A DNA stretch of 64,000 nucleotides from Methanothermococcus thermolithotrophicus DSM 2095 (GCF_946463545.1 NZ_OX296583.1:1364001-1428000), one strand, 5' to 3'. Positions 26,503 to 35,700 are shown, numbered from the stretch's first letter. Made by a program: numbers and translations. The notes: a model not told the origin generated them from the sequence alone.

Positions 26503-27129
26503 TATACATTTGAGTTTGTTTTTCGTTTTCCTTATTCCTTTTTTTGTTAATTGGATTGCAGTACCATAAGGGCACAAAAATCTACACCAGAATCTTGGTA
26601 TTAATATGGCTAGGAACAATCCTCCCAATACCAATAATAACCTTGTGTAATATTCATTTCCAACAGTCATTAAGGTCAATTCTATTGAAGTTATTAAATC
26701 ACTGGTATGGATTGGAATGTAATACCTTGGATTTCCATTTATTATTGCAATTATTGCAAAGGCAAATATTGTATATCTTAAAAAATTAAACGATAATTTT
26801 AGTTCCAATGGTAGTTTAACAACACTTTTTGAAATTTTTCTTCTTATTTTGTAAATTATATCGTTTAAAGTTCCAAATGGACATACTCCACTACAGAAAT
26901 CTTTTCTAAACAAAAACATGTATCCAATAACAAATGCAACAAAAGGTCGCCTATAGTATTTGGAAGGGCAGTCAACAACAGGACACATGTCACATGCTAA
27001 AAATGGGATCATATATGGACATCTGAATATAACTAAAATAACTGTGGGGATTACGCCAATAAAAATTCCGTATTTTATGAAAATTGGGATAATAGCGTTT
27101 ACCTTATTAAATAATTCTTTAAAATTCAT
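26482..27129 (-). CDS. Membrane Fe-S protein, NapH/CcoG-like
   Basis: A 215-residue polytopic membrane protein with about four transmembrane segments. It has a CDMCPVVDCPSK motif near residue 45 and the CSGVCPFG and CRFLCPYG motifs that characterise NapH/RdxA-type membrane ferredoxins. ATG 27129 follows TTTGGTGAGATA. The last residues (CIVVCNFK) and the stop codon are read from the end of the MITE-like element, so the native C-terminus was probably altered. The electron-transfer role is inferred; the partner is unknown. Confidence 0.75.
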   Translation of the reverse strand: MNFKELFNKVNAIIPIFIKYGIFIGVIPTVILVIFRCPYMIPFLACDMCPVVDCPSKYYRRPFVAFVIGYMFLFRKDFCSGVCPFGTLNDIIYKIRRKISKSVVKLPLELKLSFNFLRYTIFAFAIIAIINGNPRYYIPIHTSDLITSIELTLMTVGNEYYTRLLLVLGGLFLAILIPRFWCRFLCPYGTAIQLTKKGIRKTKNKLKCIVVCNFK

Positions 27130-27235
27130 TATCTCACCAAATTAAATAAAATATAATGTAGCTTCATGATTTGGTTAATATTTCAGTTTTAAAACTGTCG
27201 CAAAAAGAGAAAATAATTGATAATATTATGGGATA

Positions 27236-28123
27236 TTATTGTTGTGGTGCAATATCTTTATATTCTGAGTAGTAGTTGTTTAAGATTTCCTGACCTTTTT
27301 CAGATTTTACAGGATAGAAGCCGTGTTTTGCCAATATACTTTGTCCTTCATCTGATAAAACAAATTCCATGTATTTGTATGCTAAATCCTTATTCTTTGA
27401 GTTTTTCATAACTCCTATTGTGAAAACACCTTTTTGCATATCAAGGTATTCTCTTGGAATATCTATAACTTCAACGTTTCCTTTTATTCCTTCCAATGTG
27501 GTGCATCTTCTCTCAACTATTGCTGCATCTGCATTTCCATTGGCAACTTCTTTTAACATCTTTCTGTAGCAGTCGTAATCTTTTGAACTTTTTTCATAGA
27601 TTTTTTCGATTAATTCTTTTTTTGGTTTTAATGCTTTTATTTCTGGAATCTTTGCTTTTGAGTTTGTGTAAACTATAACATCATCTCTCAATAAATCTTC
27701 TAATTTAGTTATGTTCTTAGGGTTTCCTTTTGGAGTTATTATTACCCATTCTGTAAATTGGTAGATTTTATAGTCTGGTTCCATTAAACTTTCGTTTGTT
27801 AATATTTTTGAATGTTTGATACTTCTTGGTAAAAATACGTCAGCATAAGCACCTTTTTCTAACGCCTTTCTTAAAGTTCCAGCTGATGCTCCTGTGAATT
27901 CTACTTTACAGTTGTATCTTTTTTCAAAAACTGAATTTACTTCTTGGAGTGCCTCTGTTGGACCTCCACAACTGTAGACCACTAAAGTTTTTAGAGCTCC
28001 TGCAGATTTTGCAGCTGTAGCGGTAGCTTCTGCAGGTGATGTTGCTTGAGTGTCTGACACACATCCAGAAAACATTAGGGTTATTGCAATAAGCCCTACC
28101 ATGAATAATGCATGTTTTCTCAT
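27236..28123 (-). CDS. ABC transporter substrate-binding lipoprotein, ModA-like (tungstate/molybdate type)
   Basis: ATG 28123 follows GGTGAAAAG and gives 295 residues. An N-terminal signal ends in a lipobox (LMFSGC). The mature part has the periplasmic-binding-protein type II fold with VYSCGGPTEALQEV, VEFTGASAGTLRKALEKGAYADVF and a C-terminal YKYMEFVLSDEGQSILAKHG, typical of molybdate/tungstate-type binding proteins. No permease or ATPase gene is adjacent. A near-palindrome TTTGGAATTTCCAAA lies at about 28157-28171 between the promoter and the start. The substrate is inferred; tungstate would fit the tungsten or molybdenum need of Fwd. Confidence 0.75.
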   Translation of the reverse strand: MRKHALFMVGLIAITLMFSGCVSDTQATSPAEATATAAKSAGALKTLVVYSCGGPTEALQEVNSVFEKRYNCKVEFTGASAGTLRKALEKGAYADVFLPRSIKHSKILTNESLMEPDYKIYQFTEWVIITPKGNPKNITKLEDLLRDDVIVYTNSKAKIPEIKALKPKKELIEKIYEKSSKDYDCYRKMLKEVANGNADAAIVERRCTTLEGIKGNVEVIDIPREYLDMQKGVFTIGVMKNSKNKDLAYKYMEFVLSDEGQSILAKHGFYPVKSEKGQEILNNYYSEYKDIAPQQ

Positions 28124-28346
28124 CTTTTCACCATTAAATTTTCTAATAACCGCTTTTTTGGAATTTCCAAATCTAATGGTATTTTTACATATAAATAGTT
28201 TGTTTTTCATTAATTTTAATAACTAATTAGCTATTAGATAATATAATAAGTCCAAAAATGCCTCATTTTAAATTGGACAGATGATTCAAATAGTAAAAAA
28301 TTAAAAAAGATGTAGTACAACATATAAAAAAATAGATAAATAATAA

Positions 28347-28922
28347 TTATGCTAATTTTTCAAAACATTCTTTACAAACTATTTTTCCATCTACGATTCT
28401 TCCTTTAATTTCCATAAAGTACTCTCCACATTCTTCACATTTTATGGATGGGTATAATTTTGCCTTTCTTGGTGCAGGAATATCAACCTCTTTAACTTCA
28501 AATAATTCCTCATCATTAGCATTTAATATCCTTTCAGTAATTTCCTTCTTTATTTTTATAAATTCTTCTTTTTCTTTTTCTGTCAATTGATCTTTGTTGT
28601 ATTTTTTTCTCATATCTTCAATATCTTTAAAGAAATCGTCTTTGAAGTATATCCTTAAAGCTTTGCGGTTATCCCTTGAATAAAACGTATAAGCGTGTTT
28701 TCCATTATCTTTAAAGATTAAATTTCCTTTCCCAAATGTACAGCTCAGCATATGCTGTATTGCGTCAACACTACAGGAGTTGTTTTCTACAATCGCCACG
28801 AGCTCTTCATCTTCAGACTTGTTGTAATGATTTTGAATATATTTTGCAACCCTGTAACCTATTGCCAGTCCTGGGCATTCATGTCCATGGAATTCAACAG
28901 CTCTTTCCCATTCTACGTCCAT
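28347..28922 (-). CDS. FmdE-family protein
   Basis: A 191-residue protein starting at ATG 28922 behind GGTGAAAAA. The N-terminal domain has the FmdE signature EFHGHECPGLAIGYRVA and NNSCSVDAIQ with conserved Cys and His. A C-terminal zinc ribbon is formed by CEECGEYF and CKEC. FmdE proteins are associated with formylmethanofuran dehydrogenase, but their role is not settled. It has no TGTGTA operator. The 230-bp gap to 29153 contains the divergent promoters only. Confidence 0.85.
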   Translation of the reverse strand: MDVEWERAVEFHGHECPGLAIGYRVAKYIQNHYNKSEDEELVAIVENNSCSVDAIQHMLSCTFGKGNLIFKDNGKHAYTFYSRDNRKALRIYFKDDFFKDIEDMRKKYNKDQLTEKEKEEFIKIKKEITERILNANDEELFEVKEVDIPAPRKAKLYPSIKCEECGEYFMEIKGRIVDGKIVCKECFEKLA

Positions 28923-29152
28923 TTTTTCACCCATAAATAATGGAAAATATTTAGTATTTCTTTAGTACCGTATCATATAATACAATATAAACTTTTATAA
29001 ATGAATCAACCTTCTTAGGAAATAGTCTAATTTAAATATTTTCATCAACATATCATGAATAGGTTTTAGTAGAAATAAGATGTAGTATAATTAATATTTC
29101 ATATCAGTTTGTTGACAATAATATTATCGATAGTATTGTAAAAGGTGATATT

Positions 29153-29455
29153 TTGCCAAAGATGATCTTACTTCCAAAACTCACAATGTCCCTTGGAGGC
29201 TATATTAGGGAAACCATAGAGCCTTATAATGATGACGAAGCTAAACCATTTCCTTACAGAAATGTAGTCGTAGGAAATCCTACAGATGAACCTATAAAAA
29301 TAGATGTACCTGCATACGATGAAAACTGGGTGGAAAGACATAGAGAACTTGGATTAATTGTAGTACCTGTCGGCATAGATGATGACTTCGTAGGTATATT
29401 TAAGATGGTAGAAGAAAAAGTTAAAAGAGGAATTTCGGTGGAAAAAAATGATTAA
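29153..29455 (+). CDS. EhbP-like small protein (energy-converting hydrogenase B subunit P family)
   Basis: A 100-residue protein that resembles EhbP by its LGGYIRET start, the VVVGNPTDEPIKIDVPAYDE core and the HRELGLIVVPVG segment. TTG 29153 is the start behind AAGGTGAT. EhbP is named from the Ehb hydrogenase cluster of methanogens, but no other ehb gene is present here. It overlaps the next gene by 8 bp, so the two are translated together. The family call is from memory of the motif and is moderately sure. Confidence 0.6.
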   Translation: MPKMILLPKLTMSLGGYIRETIEPYNDDEAKPFPYRNVVVGNPTDEPIKIDVPAYDENWVERHRELGLIVVPVGIDDDFVGIFKMVEEKVKRGISVEKND

Positions 29456-30137
29456 AGGAGTGTTATTTGATCTGGACGACACTCTATACGATTCTTCAAG
29501 TTTTGCTGATCGGGCTAGAAGAGAAGCCATAAAAATGATGATAGACGCTGGATTGGAATCCACAGAAGAAGAAGCCTACAACATACTTCAAAAAATCATT
29601 AAAGAAAAAGGTTCCAACTATGGAAAGCATTTTGACGATCTAGTAAATGCAGTTATGGGTTATCATGATCCTAAAATAATTACGATGGGAATTATATCTT
29701 ACCACAACGTTAAATTTGCTCTTCTAAGGCCATATCCTGATACCATAGAAACTTTGATGAAATTAAAAGCATTGAATCTAAAATTAGGTATTATAACCGA
29801 TGGAATAACATTAAAACAGTGGGAAAAATTGATAAGACTCGGAATATACCATTATTTTGATGAAGTAATAACTTCAGAGGAGTATGGACTTGGAAAACCA
29901 AATATCGAATTTTTCCAGTATGGATTGAAGAAAATAGGTTTAAAACCTGAAGAGGTAGTATATATTGGAGATCGTGTGGATAAGGATATAAAACCTGCTC
30001 AAAAGGTTGGAATGTCTACAATCAGAATTTTGAAAGGAAAATATAAAAATTTAGATAATGACACCGAATGCCCAACAGTAAACAAGCTTTCAGAAATCGT
30101 GGACATTATAAAAAATTTAGGACTTGAGAAGAAGTAA
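29448..30137 (+). CDS. HAD-superfamily phosphatase
   Basis: A 229-residue HAD hydrolase with the nucleophile motif FDLDDTLYD at the start, ITDG mid-protein, the catalytic Lys in YGLGKPN and the acidic IGDRVDKDI motif. It belongs to the archaeal subfamily that includes the M. jannaschii homologue adjacent to cobS, and the same adjacency is seen here. The substrate is uncertain; a phosphate ester of a small metabolite is likely. Confidence 0.85.
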   Translation: MIKGVLFDLDDTLYDSSSFADRARREAIKMMIDAGLESTEEEAYNILQKIIKEKGSNYGKHFDDLVNAVMGYHDPKIITMGIISYHNVKFALLRPYPDTIETLMKLKALNLKLGIITDGITLKQWEKLIRLGIYHYFDEVITSEEYGLGKPNIEFFQYGLKKIGLKPEEVVYIGDRVDKDIKPAQKVGMSTIRILKGKYKNLDNDTECPTVNKLSEIVDIIKNLGLEKK

Positions 30138-30143
30138 ATATTG

Positions 30144-30935
30144 ATGAATGATATTGATAGTAGGTTGAGGAGCATGATAGATGAAATAAAAGGTTTAGTG
30201 GCATTTATGACCAGAATCCCTGTAGGGCATTTTAGAAGTAATTTTGAGGATATGGCAAGATATTTCATGATACTACCTTTGATAGGTACCCTTGTTGGAA
30301 TTTTTGGAGCTCTTGTAGCTTTTGTGTTTAACTACTTTAACTTTGAGGCATCCAACGTTGTTGGAGTAGTTGTAATGTTTGCACTGTTGTATATGCAAGG
30401 GTTCCACCATGTGGATGGTCTAGGGGATTTTGGAGATGCATGGATGGTAATGGGAAACACCAGGAAAAAACTTGAAGTCATGAAGGATGTTTATATGGGG
30501 ACCGGTGGCTTAATTTTTGTTTTTTTAATTGAACTAATATCTATATTTTCAATAGCTTATTTTTATGAAAATCTAAGTTTTATCCTGTTTGCGAAGTACA
30601 TAATAATAGGGGAAACCTGCTCAAGATTGGGTTTACTTTCATCTGCCTGCTGTGGCATACCTTCAAAAGAAGGAACTGGAAGACATTTCGTTAAAAATAC
30701 AAAAGAGTTTCATTTATTTATTGGATATGTCCTTACTTTGGCAGTATCTGTATTGATGGGCGTGCCAAAAATAGGAGCTCTCTGTTCTACTTTGGCAGTA
30801 TTCTTTGGTATGTTCATAGCTTGGAATTCAAATAAAAGCTTTAAGTGTGTTACCGGAGATATTTTAGGGGCCACTAACGAAATAACAAGAGCAATAGTTT
30901 TAATAGCCGCTATAGCGTTTCCACTAATATATTAA
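30144..30935 (+). CDS. cobS: Adenosylcobinamide-GDP ribazoletransferase
   Basis: The enzyme joins adenosylcobinamide-GDP and alpha-ribazole in cobamide synthesis. It is a polytopic membrane protein with the signatures AFMTRIPVGHF and the metal-binding HHVDGLGDFGDAWM. Two starts are possible: ATG 30144 (263 residues) or ATG 30174, which lies behind GAGG; the latter begins nearer the usual CobS N-terminus. CobY, the guanylyltransferase that makes its substrate, is also in the window at 59383-60003. Confidence 0.92.
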   Translation: MNDIDSRLRSMIDEIKGLVAFMTRIPVGHFRSNFEDMARYFMILPLIGTLVGIFGALVAFVFNYFNFEASNVVGVVVMFALLYMQGFHHVDGLGDFGDAWMVMGNTRKKLEVMKDVYMGTGGLIFVFLIELISIFSIAYFYENLSFILFAKYIIIGETCSRLGLLSSACCGIPSKEGTGRHFVKNTKEFHLFIGYVLTLAVSVLMGVPKIGALCSTLAVFFGMFIAWNSNKSFKCVTGDILGATNEITRAIVLIAAIAFPLIY

Positions 30936-30955
30936 CATAATCCATCAAGTTTAAA

Positions 30956-32620
30956 TTATCTGAAAACGTCTTCTTCTTTTTTTCTGATTAAATCCTTGCC
31001 TTTTCCATCCACATAAGGAACAGGAGCGTTTCTTATTATTACTAAAGGTATTCCTTCGTTTGATTGACCCATTACAACTGACGCTGCCGATGCAAGTTCA
31101 TCTGCAATTCCAACTTCTGTAGTTTTTAACTCTCTGCCAAACAAATCCTTCTCTCCCTTTCTATCCCACAACGCACAAACTCCACTAACACCTATGGCCA
31201 CACCAACAGACCCTTTTCTAAATGGTCTTCCCATACTGTCGTTTATAATAACCCCTACCTTCTTGCCAGTAAGTTTTTCTATCTTTTTTCTTAGTTCATC
31301 CGCACTTTTATCAGGATTCTTTGGTAATGGTTTTATGTAATCTAAAGAGTTACTTTCATCAACACCACTGTTTGCACACACAAAACCATGTTTAGTTTCT
31401 GTAACTATGAAGTTGGGCCCCATTTTCACAACTTCATTGGTTTCATCAAGTATAATCTGAACAACTTCTGGATCTTTATTTAATTTTTCAGCTATTTCAA
31501 TAGCTTCTTTGGATGGGACTATTTCATCCTTTTTTACCAGGTTTTTTTCAAGCTTTGAAATTATGGTTTCTGCAATTACTATTATATCCCCGTCTTCGAT
31601 TGGGTATTCTGAAATTAATTCAGCTAAGTCTAAGTTTTCATTCCCTGTTATTATCGGTATCTCCAATCCAATGACTTCCATTTTTCTTCTTTCTTTGCAA
31701 CCCTTTAAAAAAGTGTTGCATCCCAAAGTTTTATTTGATAATCCAAAATCTTTTTCAGATGGTTCGGCTTTTATGTTCATGGTGTTTTCAATTGCATCTT
31801 TCATAACTTCTACATTTGGTTTTTCCCCAGTCCAGATTTCAAAGGCGATTGCCCCTTGGTATATCAACATTCCAAGGCCGTTAATCGTCTTTGCACCGAA
31901 TTTTTTTGCTTCCTTTAATAGAACTGTTTCAATTGGGTTGTATATTAAATCCATAACCACCATATTTTCGTTTAAATCTTTGCAATTGATTACTGGTTCA
32001 ACATCAACATTGGGGTACATTCCAACAGGTGTTGTGTGTATTACTATGTCAAATTCTCCTACGTTAATGTTTAAATCACTAAATTCAACTTCATTTTCAC
32101 TTTTATTTAATTTCTCGGCGATTTCTTTTGCCAATCTTTCCGCTTTTTCAACGGTCCTATTTGAAATCGTGATTTTATTATTTTTCGCAAGTTCAAATGC
32201 AACCGCTCTCGCAGCTCCCCCTGAACCGATAATTAATATTTTTTTATCCTTTACTTCTTCACCTATTTCTTCTTCAAGGGACATTCTAGCCCCTAAACCG
32301 TCTGTATTATATCCTATCGCCCTTCCATCTTCTTCGATCTTAACTGTATTCACTGCCCCAATTAACCGAGCTCCTTCATCAATATCATCCAAGTAATTCA
32401 TAATATCTATTTTATGGGGTATTGTCACATTGAAACCTACCATTCCAAGAGCTTTTGCCCCATCAATTACGTATTTTAAATTTTCAGGTTTTACATCAAA
32501 TGCAAGATACACATAGTTCAAGTTCTTATCCATAAGAGCTCTGTTGTGCATTACGGGAGATAAAGAATGTTCAACTGGATGTCCTATTAATCCCAACAAT
32601 TTGGTTTTTGAATCTATCAA
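30956..32620 (-). CDS. aroE-cofE: Fused shikimate dehydrogenase (AroE) and F420-0:gamma-glutamyl ligase (CofE)
   Basis: Residues 1 to about 285 are a complete AroE: GLIGHPVEHSLSP, NVTIPHK, the NADP motif GSGGAARAV and GLGMLIYQGA. Residues 314-554 are a complete CofE, beginning MEVIGLEIPIITG and containing DSMGRPFRKGSVGVAIG. The roughly 25-residue linker (including LGCNTFLKGCKERRK) is encoded by a palindromic intergenic-type repeat at 31696-31720. The frame is uninterrupted, and no good ribosome binding site precedes the cofE ATG (31681), so a bifunctional protein is predicted. The two pathways (aromatics and F420) are unrelated. In M. jannaschii the genes are separate. Confidence 0.88.
   Translation of the reverse strand: MIDSKTKLLGLIGHPVEHSLSPVMHNRALMDKNLNYVYLAFDVKPENLKYVIDGAKALGMVGFNVTIPHKIDIMNYLDDIDEGARLIGAVNTVKIEEDGRAIGYNTDGLGARMSLEEEIGEEVKDKKILIIGSGGAARAVAFELAKNNKITISNRTVEKAERLAKEIAEKLNKSENEVEFSDLNINVGEFDIVIHTTPVGMYPNVDVEPVINCKDLNENMVVMDLIYNPIETVLLKEAKKFGAKTINGLGMLIYQGAIAFEIWTGEKPNVEVMKDAIENTMNIKAEPSEKDFGLSNKTLGCNTFLKGCKERRKMEVIGLEIPIITGNENLDLAELISEYPIEDGDIIVIAETIISKLEKNLVKKDEIVPSKEAIEIAEKLNKDPEVVQIILDETNEVVKMGPNFIVTETKHGFVCANSGVDESNSLDYIKPLPKNPDKSADELRKKIEKLTGKKVGVIINDSMGRPFRKGSVGVAIGVSGVCALWDRKGEKDLFGRELKTTEVGIADELASAASVVMGQSNEGIPLVIIRNAPVPYVDGKGKDLIRKKEEDVFR
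31696..31720. repeat. Palindromic repeat inside the aroE-cofE reading frame
   Basis: TGCAACCCTTT pairs with AAAGTGTTGCA around AAA, followed by TCCCAAA. The same design occurs in intergenic DNA at 33243-33265, 53722-53742 and 58082-58108. Confidence 0.75.
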
Positions 32621-32635
32621 ACTACCACCTTATTT

Positions 32636-33139
32636 TTATATTATTTTTATTCCAAATTCTTCCTTTAAAATTTCCACAAAATTATCAATGGTTTTTTCAA
32701 TACCACTTTTTTGCCTTTGGGTTATATTCTTTTTATTTATTAAATCACCATAAACATCAGTGGTAAATAGATACTTATTTTTATCCGTTAAAATGCATAT
32801 GCCCCCCCTTCCAACTCCTGCAGTAGTTCCTATGCTAATATCACAGTTTAAAATGTTTTTAATGCCCTTTGCCATTAGGTAGGCTACTTTTAAATCGTTT
32901 TCTTCAGAATATACTTTTGCAAAATCAAATTGATAGTCAGGCTCAGGGAGTTTTATATTCAGAAGTTTTTCTGCACTATAAACAGAAGGTATGAACATAG
33001 ATGCCATTACCTTTACGTTTCCGTTGATGCATTTGAAATATGGATTATTTTTAAGTTCATCATATCCGCAAGCCATTTTATGTATTTTAGTGCCTATTTG
33101 CCCATAGGTAAAGCACTCTGCGGTAGCTAAGGTTATCAT
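32636..33139 (-). CDS. UPF0254 family protein
   Basis: A 167-residue conserved archaeal protein of unknown function, starting MITLATAECFTYGQIG at ATG 33139 behind GGTGATTAT. The upstream extension to 33247 runs into a palindromic repeat and is not used. Segments such as TTAGVGRGGICI near residue 115 are typical of the family. It follows aroE-cofE in the reverse direction, with its stop 15 bp before the aroE start region on the same strand, so the three activities may be co-transcribed. Confidence 0.85.
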   Translation of the reverse strand: MITLATAECFTYGQIGTKIHKMACGYDELKNNPYFKCINGNVKVMASMFIPSVYSAEKLLNIKLPEPDYQFDFAKVYSEENDLKVAYLMAKGIKNILNCDISIGTTAGVGRGGICILTDKNKYLFTTDVYGDLINKKNITQRQKSGIEKTIDNFVEILKEEFGIKII

Positions 33140-33235
33140 ATAATCACCAATAGTAGAATAATACTGTAAAAGGGAGTATTTAGGATAAGTTTTGTGTGGA
33201 ATCCATCCGAGCTCGCTTATTTTATTATCGTTAAC

Positions 33236-33300
33236 TTTTGGATCCAACCTTTTCTAAAGGTTGGAGATAGTGTATTACTTTGTATCAAAACTTTTTTAAA
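33236..33300. repeat. Two palindromes upstream of UPF0254
   Basis: 33243-33265 is a perfect stem, TCCAACCTTT with AAAGGTTGGA around TCT, preceded by TTTTGGA: a reverse-oriented member of the CCAACC family. Near 33277-33297 AAAACTTT pairs with AAAGTTTT around TTT. The rest of the 33301-33457 gap is AT-rich promoter DNA for cheF. Confidence 0.7.
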
Positions 33301-33457
33301 GTTTTGAGGTAGAGTTATCATACGATATATATCGGGCCATCAATATATTTTTTAAAAAGTTAATATTTAAATTATAAAACAAATATAATATACGTGTTAT
33401 TATCATATTATATTATTAGCTTTGTAAAAGTTTATTACCTATTTAAAAGGTGTTTCC

Positions 33458-34504
33458 ATGGTAAAATCTAAAGAAGTAGCAAGATTTGAAGGTAAGGGTA
33501 TTTTGGTAAACCCATATACTATGAGGGATCCATTCACAAAATGGGAAAAAATCCAAATAATTCTTTACAATGATAAAATTGAGTTTAAATTTAAAAATAA
33601 CGAAATCGTAGCTACACTCGATCAGATCGAAGATGTTGATGCTAAATTACCCAGAAGGGCTATAGAAATTGCCAAGGGTTCTTTGGAGGATTTGGGGGAG
33701 TATTCCTCAATTACAATTAAATTGCCAGATCGTGATATAGATATAATTGGCTTTGCTCCAGAAACATCAATATATGGAAAAACGTTAATAAATGCATTTT
33801 TAAAAAAGCTATTTTTCGAATTACTTAATAAAAAAGAAGTTAAGGTACAGTATGGTTTAATAAAGGGAGGCTCTGTTGATCCGTCAGTAACTTGGGAAAA
33901 TGGAATGTTTGTTTTTGCACAAAAACCTGTAAAAAAAGGAGTTTCAATAATTCATGAACCTGTTTTAGCCATAGCTGTAACGACGGATCGTAAACCAAAA
34001 GTTTATGATCTATTCAGCAATATAGAGTCTGTAAATAGGGAAAAAAAAGCCGTAGATGGGGAAGAACGTGATGTTCTTGAAATTAAACAGATAAAAGCTG
34101 GGGAAACCATGACTTCATATATGTATGCCCCACAAAAAGAAACACTATTTGTTCTAAGGTATATATCCGCGTTAACTAAGTATCACAATGCGGTCAGTAA
34201 CCTACTACCAAAAACTGATGAAGAATTGGAATCTCAACTGGCCTTAGAGAGCTGGAGTGGAGATAGAATAAAAAGTGAAATTGAACAGCTTGAACCTGAA
34301 GAGCAGGAAATTCTAACTGCACTTTACACGGGAATAAGTTCTCTTGAGCTCCCATCAATGATGGGTCTTGATGTAGATGAGGTTGAAGCAATACTGGAAA
34401 AATTAATTGATAAAGGATTACTTGACTTAATCAGGATACGAAAAGAAACTGAACTTACTGATAAAGGAAGGGCAATAACAAATTATATTATAACAAATTT
34501 CTAA
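33458..34504 (+). CDS. cheF: Archaeal taxis protein CheF
   Basis: CheF links the Che system to the archaellum and binds CheY, CheC/CheD proteins and the motor. The 348 residues show the CheF architecture: an N-terminal PH-like half (to about residue 220) and a C-terminal winged-helix half (ILTALYTGISSLELPSMMG). ATG 33458 follows AAAAGGTG. It heads the plus-strand run cheF-cheY-cheC-cheC-cheR. No archaellin genes are in the window. Confidence 0.9.
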   Translation: MVKSKEVARFEGKGILVNPYTMRDPFTKWEKIQIILYNDKIEFKFKNNEIVATLDQIEDVDAKLPRRAIEIAKGSLEDLGEYSSITIKLPDRDIDIIGFAPETSIYGKTLINAFLKKLFFELLNKKEVKVQYGLIKGGSVDPSVTWENGMFVFAQKPVKKGVSIIHEPVLAIAVTTDRKPKVYDLFSNIESVNREKKAVDGEERDVLEIKQIKAGETMTSYMYAPQKETLFVLRYISALTKYHNAVSNLLPKTDEELESQLALESWSGDRIKSEIEQLEPEEQEILTALYTGISSLELPSMMGLDVDEVEAILEKLIDKGLLDLIRIRKETELTDKGRAITNYIITNF

Positions 34505-34572
34505 TGTATAAATTGATAAAATTAAAATATTATGAGTTAATATTGTAGTATATGAAATTGAGGTGAAGTAAA

Positions 34573-34944
34573 ATGGTTGATGTAGTTAAAACATTAGTTG
34601 TTGATGATTCAGCGTTTATGAGAAATATATTAAAAAGAATTTTGGCTACCACCAACAAATACGTCGTAGTTGGGGAAGCTTCAAATGGTAAAGAGGCTAT
34701 ACAGAAAGCAGAGGAATTACAACCCGATTTAATAACAATGGATGTCGTAATGCCGGAAGTAGATGGGATAGCTGCAACGAAAGAAATAAAGGAGAAGTTC
34801 CCTAATATAAAAATAGTAATGTGTACATCCGTAGATCAAGAACAGAAAATGATTGAGGCAGTAAATGCCGGTGCTGATGGATATATTGTTAAGCCATTCC
34901 AAGCTCCAAAAATTATTGAGCAATTCAATAAATTATTCCCTTAA
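34573..34944 (+). CDS. cheY: Chemotaxis response regulator CheY
   Basis: A single receiver domain of 123 residues. The acidic pair is in VVDDSAF (D11, D12), the phospho-acceptor is D57 in ITMDVVMPEVDG, and the conserved switch residues are in MCTSVDQ and the K of YIVKPFQ. The start follows GAGGTGAAGTAAA. It receives phosphate from CheA encoded at 38943-41777. Confidence 0.96.
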   Translation: MVDVVKTLVVDDSAFMRNILKRILATTNKYVVVGEASNGKEAIQKAEELQPDLITMDVVMPEVDGIAATKEIKEKFPNIKIVMCTSVDQEQKMIEAVNAGADGYIVKPFQAPKIIEQFNKLFP

Positions 34945-34974
34945 TAAAAATATTTTTTTAGCAGAGGTTGTACC

Positions 34975-35700
34975 ATGGGCGGTTTTTCACAGTTCTCATA
35001 TAGGGCGTGGGAAGTATTATTAAAATACATAATTGATGATGTTACCAGCAGGGGAGAAATAATGGACGATTCCTATGAAAAATCGAAGTTTATACAAAAC
35101 TTTAGTAAAGAAACCTTAAACAGTATTGAAGAAATTGGAAGATCTGCGGCTGAAAGAGCGGCTAGTTTTGTTGAAGACATGAGTGGAGATAAAATTGAGA
35201 TTAAAGTTTTTAAAGTCGGTCTCGTAACCCCAAAAGATATAAAAGAAAGAATGGGTAACGATACCAAAGTATTTACCAAAATTAAATTTGATGGAATAAT
35301 TAATGGTACGGGGGTTCTAGTTTTTTCAGAAGATTCTGCATTAAAATTATCTGATGCCATGCTTGCAGGAATGGGGATGGATGACGAATCAGATGATGGT
35401 GAGAAATTTAGTGAAATGAAAATATCTGCGATTAATGAAACATGTAATTTGCTAATTTCTGCTTATGTTGATACCTTCGCTAATTTTATGAAAACTTCGC
35501 TAAATATGCATCCGCCGTCTTTTGTTATAGGTTGTGGAAAAGAACTAATTGATGAGATATTCAAAAGTTATGATGTGAAAGATGACGATCTCGTTTTCAC
35601 GTTTGAGTCAGAATTATTTTCCCATGGCATAGGGGCAGGTTTTGAAGTTTTAATTGTGATACATCATGATTCCATAACTACATTATTCAATGAATTGTAG
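34975..35700 (+). CDS. cheC: CheC-type CheY phosphatase
   Basis: A CheC/CheX-family protein. The C-terminal active-site motif MKISAINETCN (E and N three residues apart) is intact, whereas the N-terminal equivalent (SIEEIGRSAAE) keeps Glu but has Arg at the Asn position. The frame from ATG 34975 (behind GAGGT) gives 241 residues; an internal ATG at 35062, with its own GGGGAG site, would give 212 residues and removes an unusual 29-residue extension. It lies between cheY and a second cheC-like gene. Confidence 0.85.
   Translation: MGGFSQFSYRAWEVLLKYIIDDVTSRGEIMDDSYEKSKFIQNFSKETLNSIEEIGRSAAERAASFVEDMSGDKIEIKVFKVGLVTPKDIKERMGNDTKVFTKIKFDGIINGTGVLVFSEDSALKLSDAMLAGMGMDDESDDGEKFSEMKISAINETCNLLISAYVDTFANFMKTSLNMHPPSFVIGCGKELIDEIFKSYDVKDDDLVFTFESELFSHGIGAGFEVLIVIHHDSITTLFNEL

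Noticed and set aside
28157-28171. NrpR nitrogen operator upstream of the ModA-like gene
   Set aside because: The NrpR site is GGAA-N6-TTCC; here the arms GGAA and TTCC are separated by only one base.
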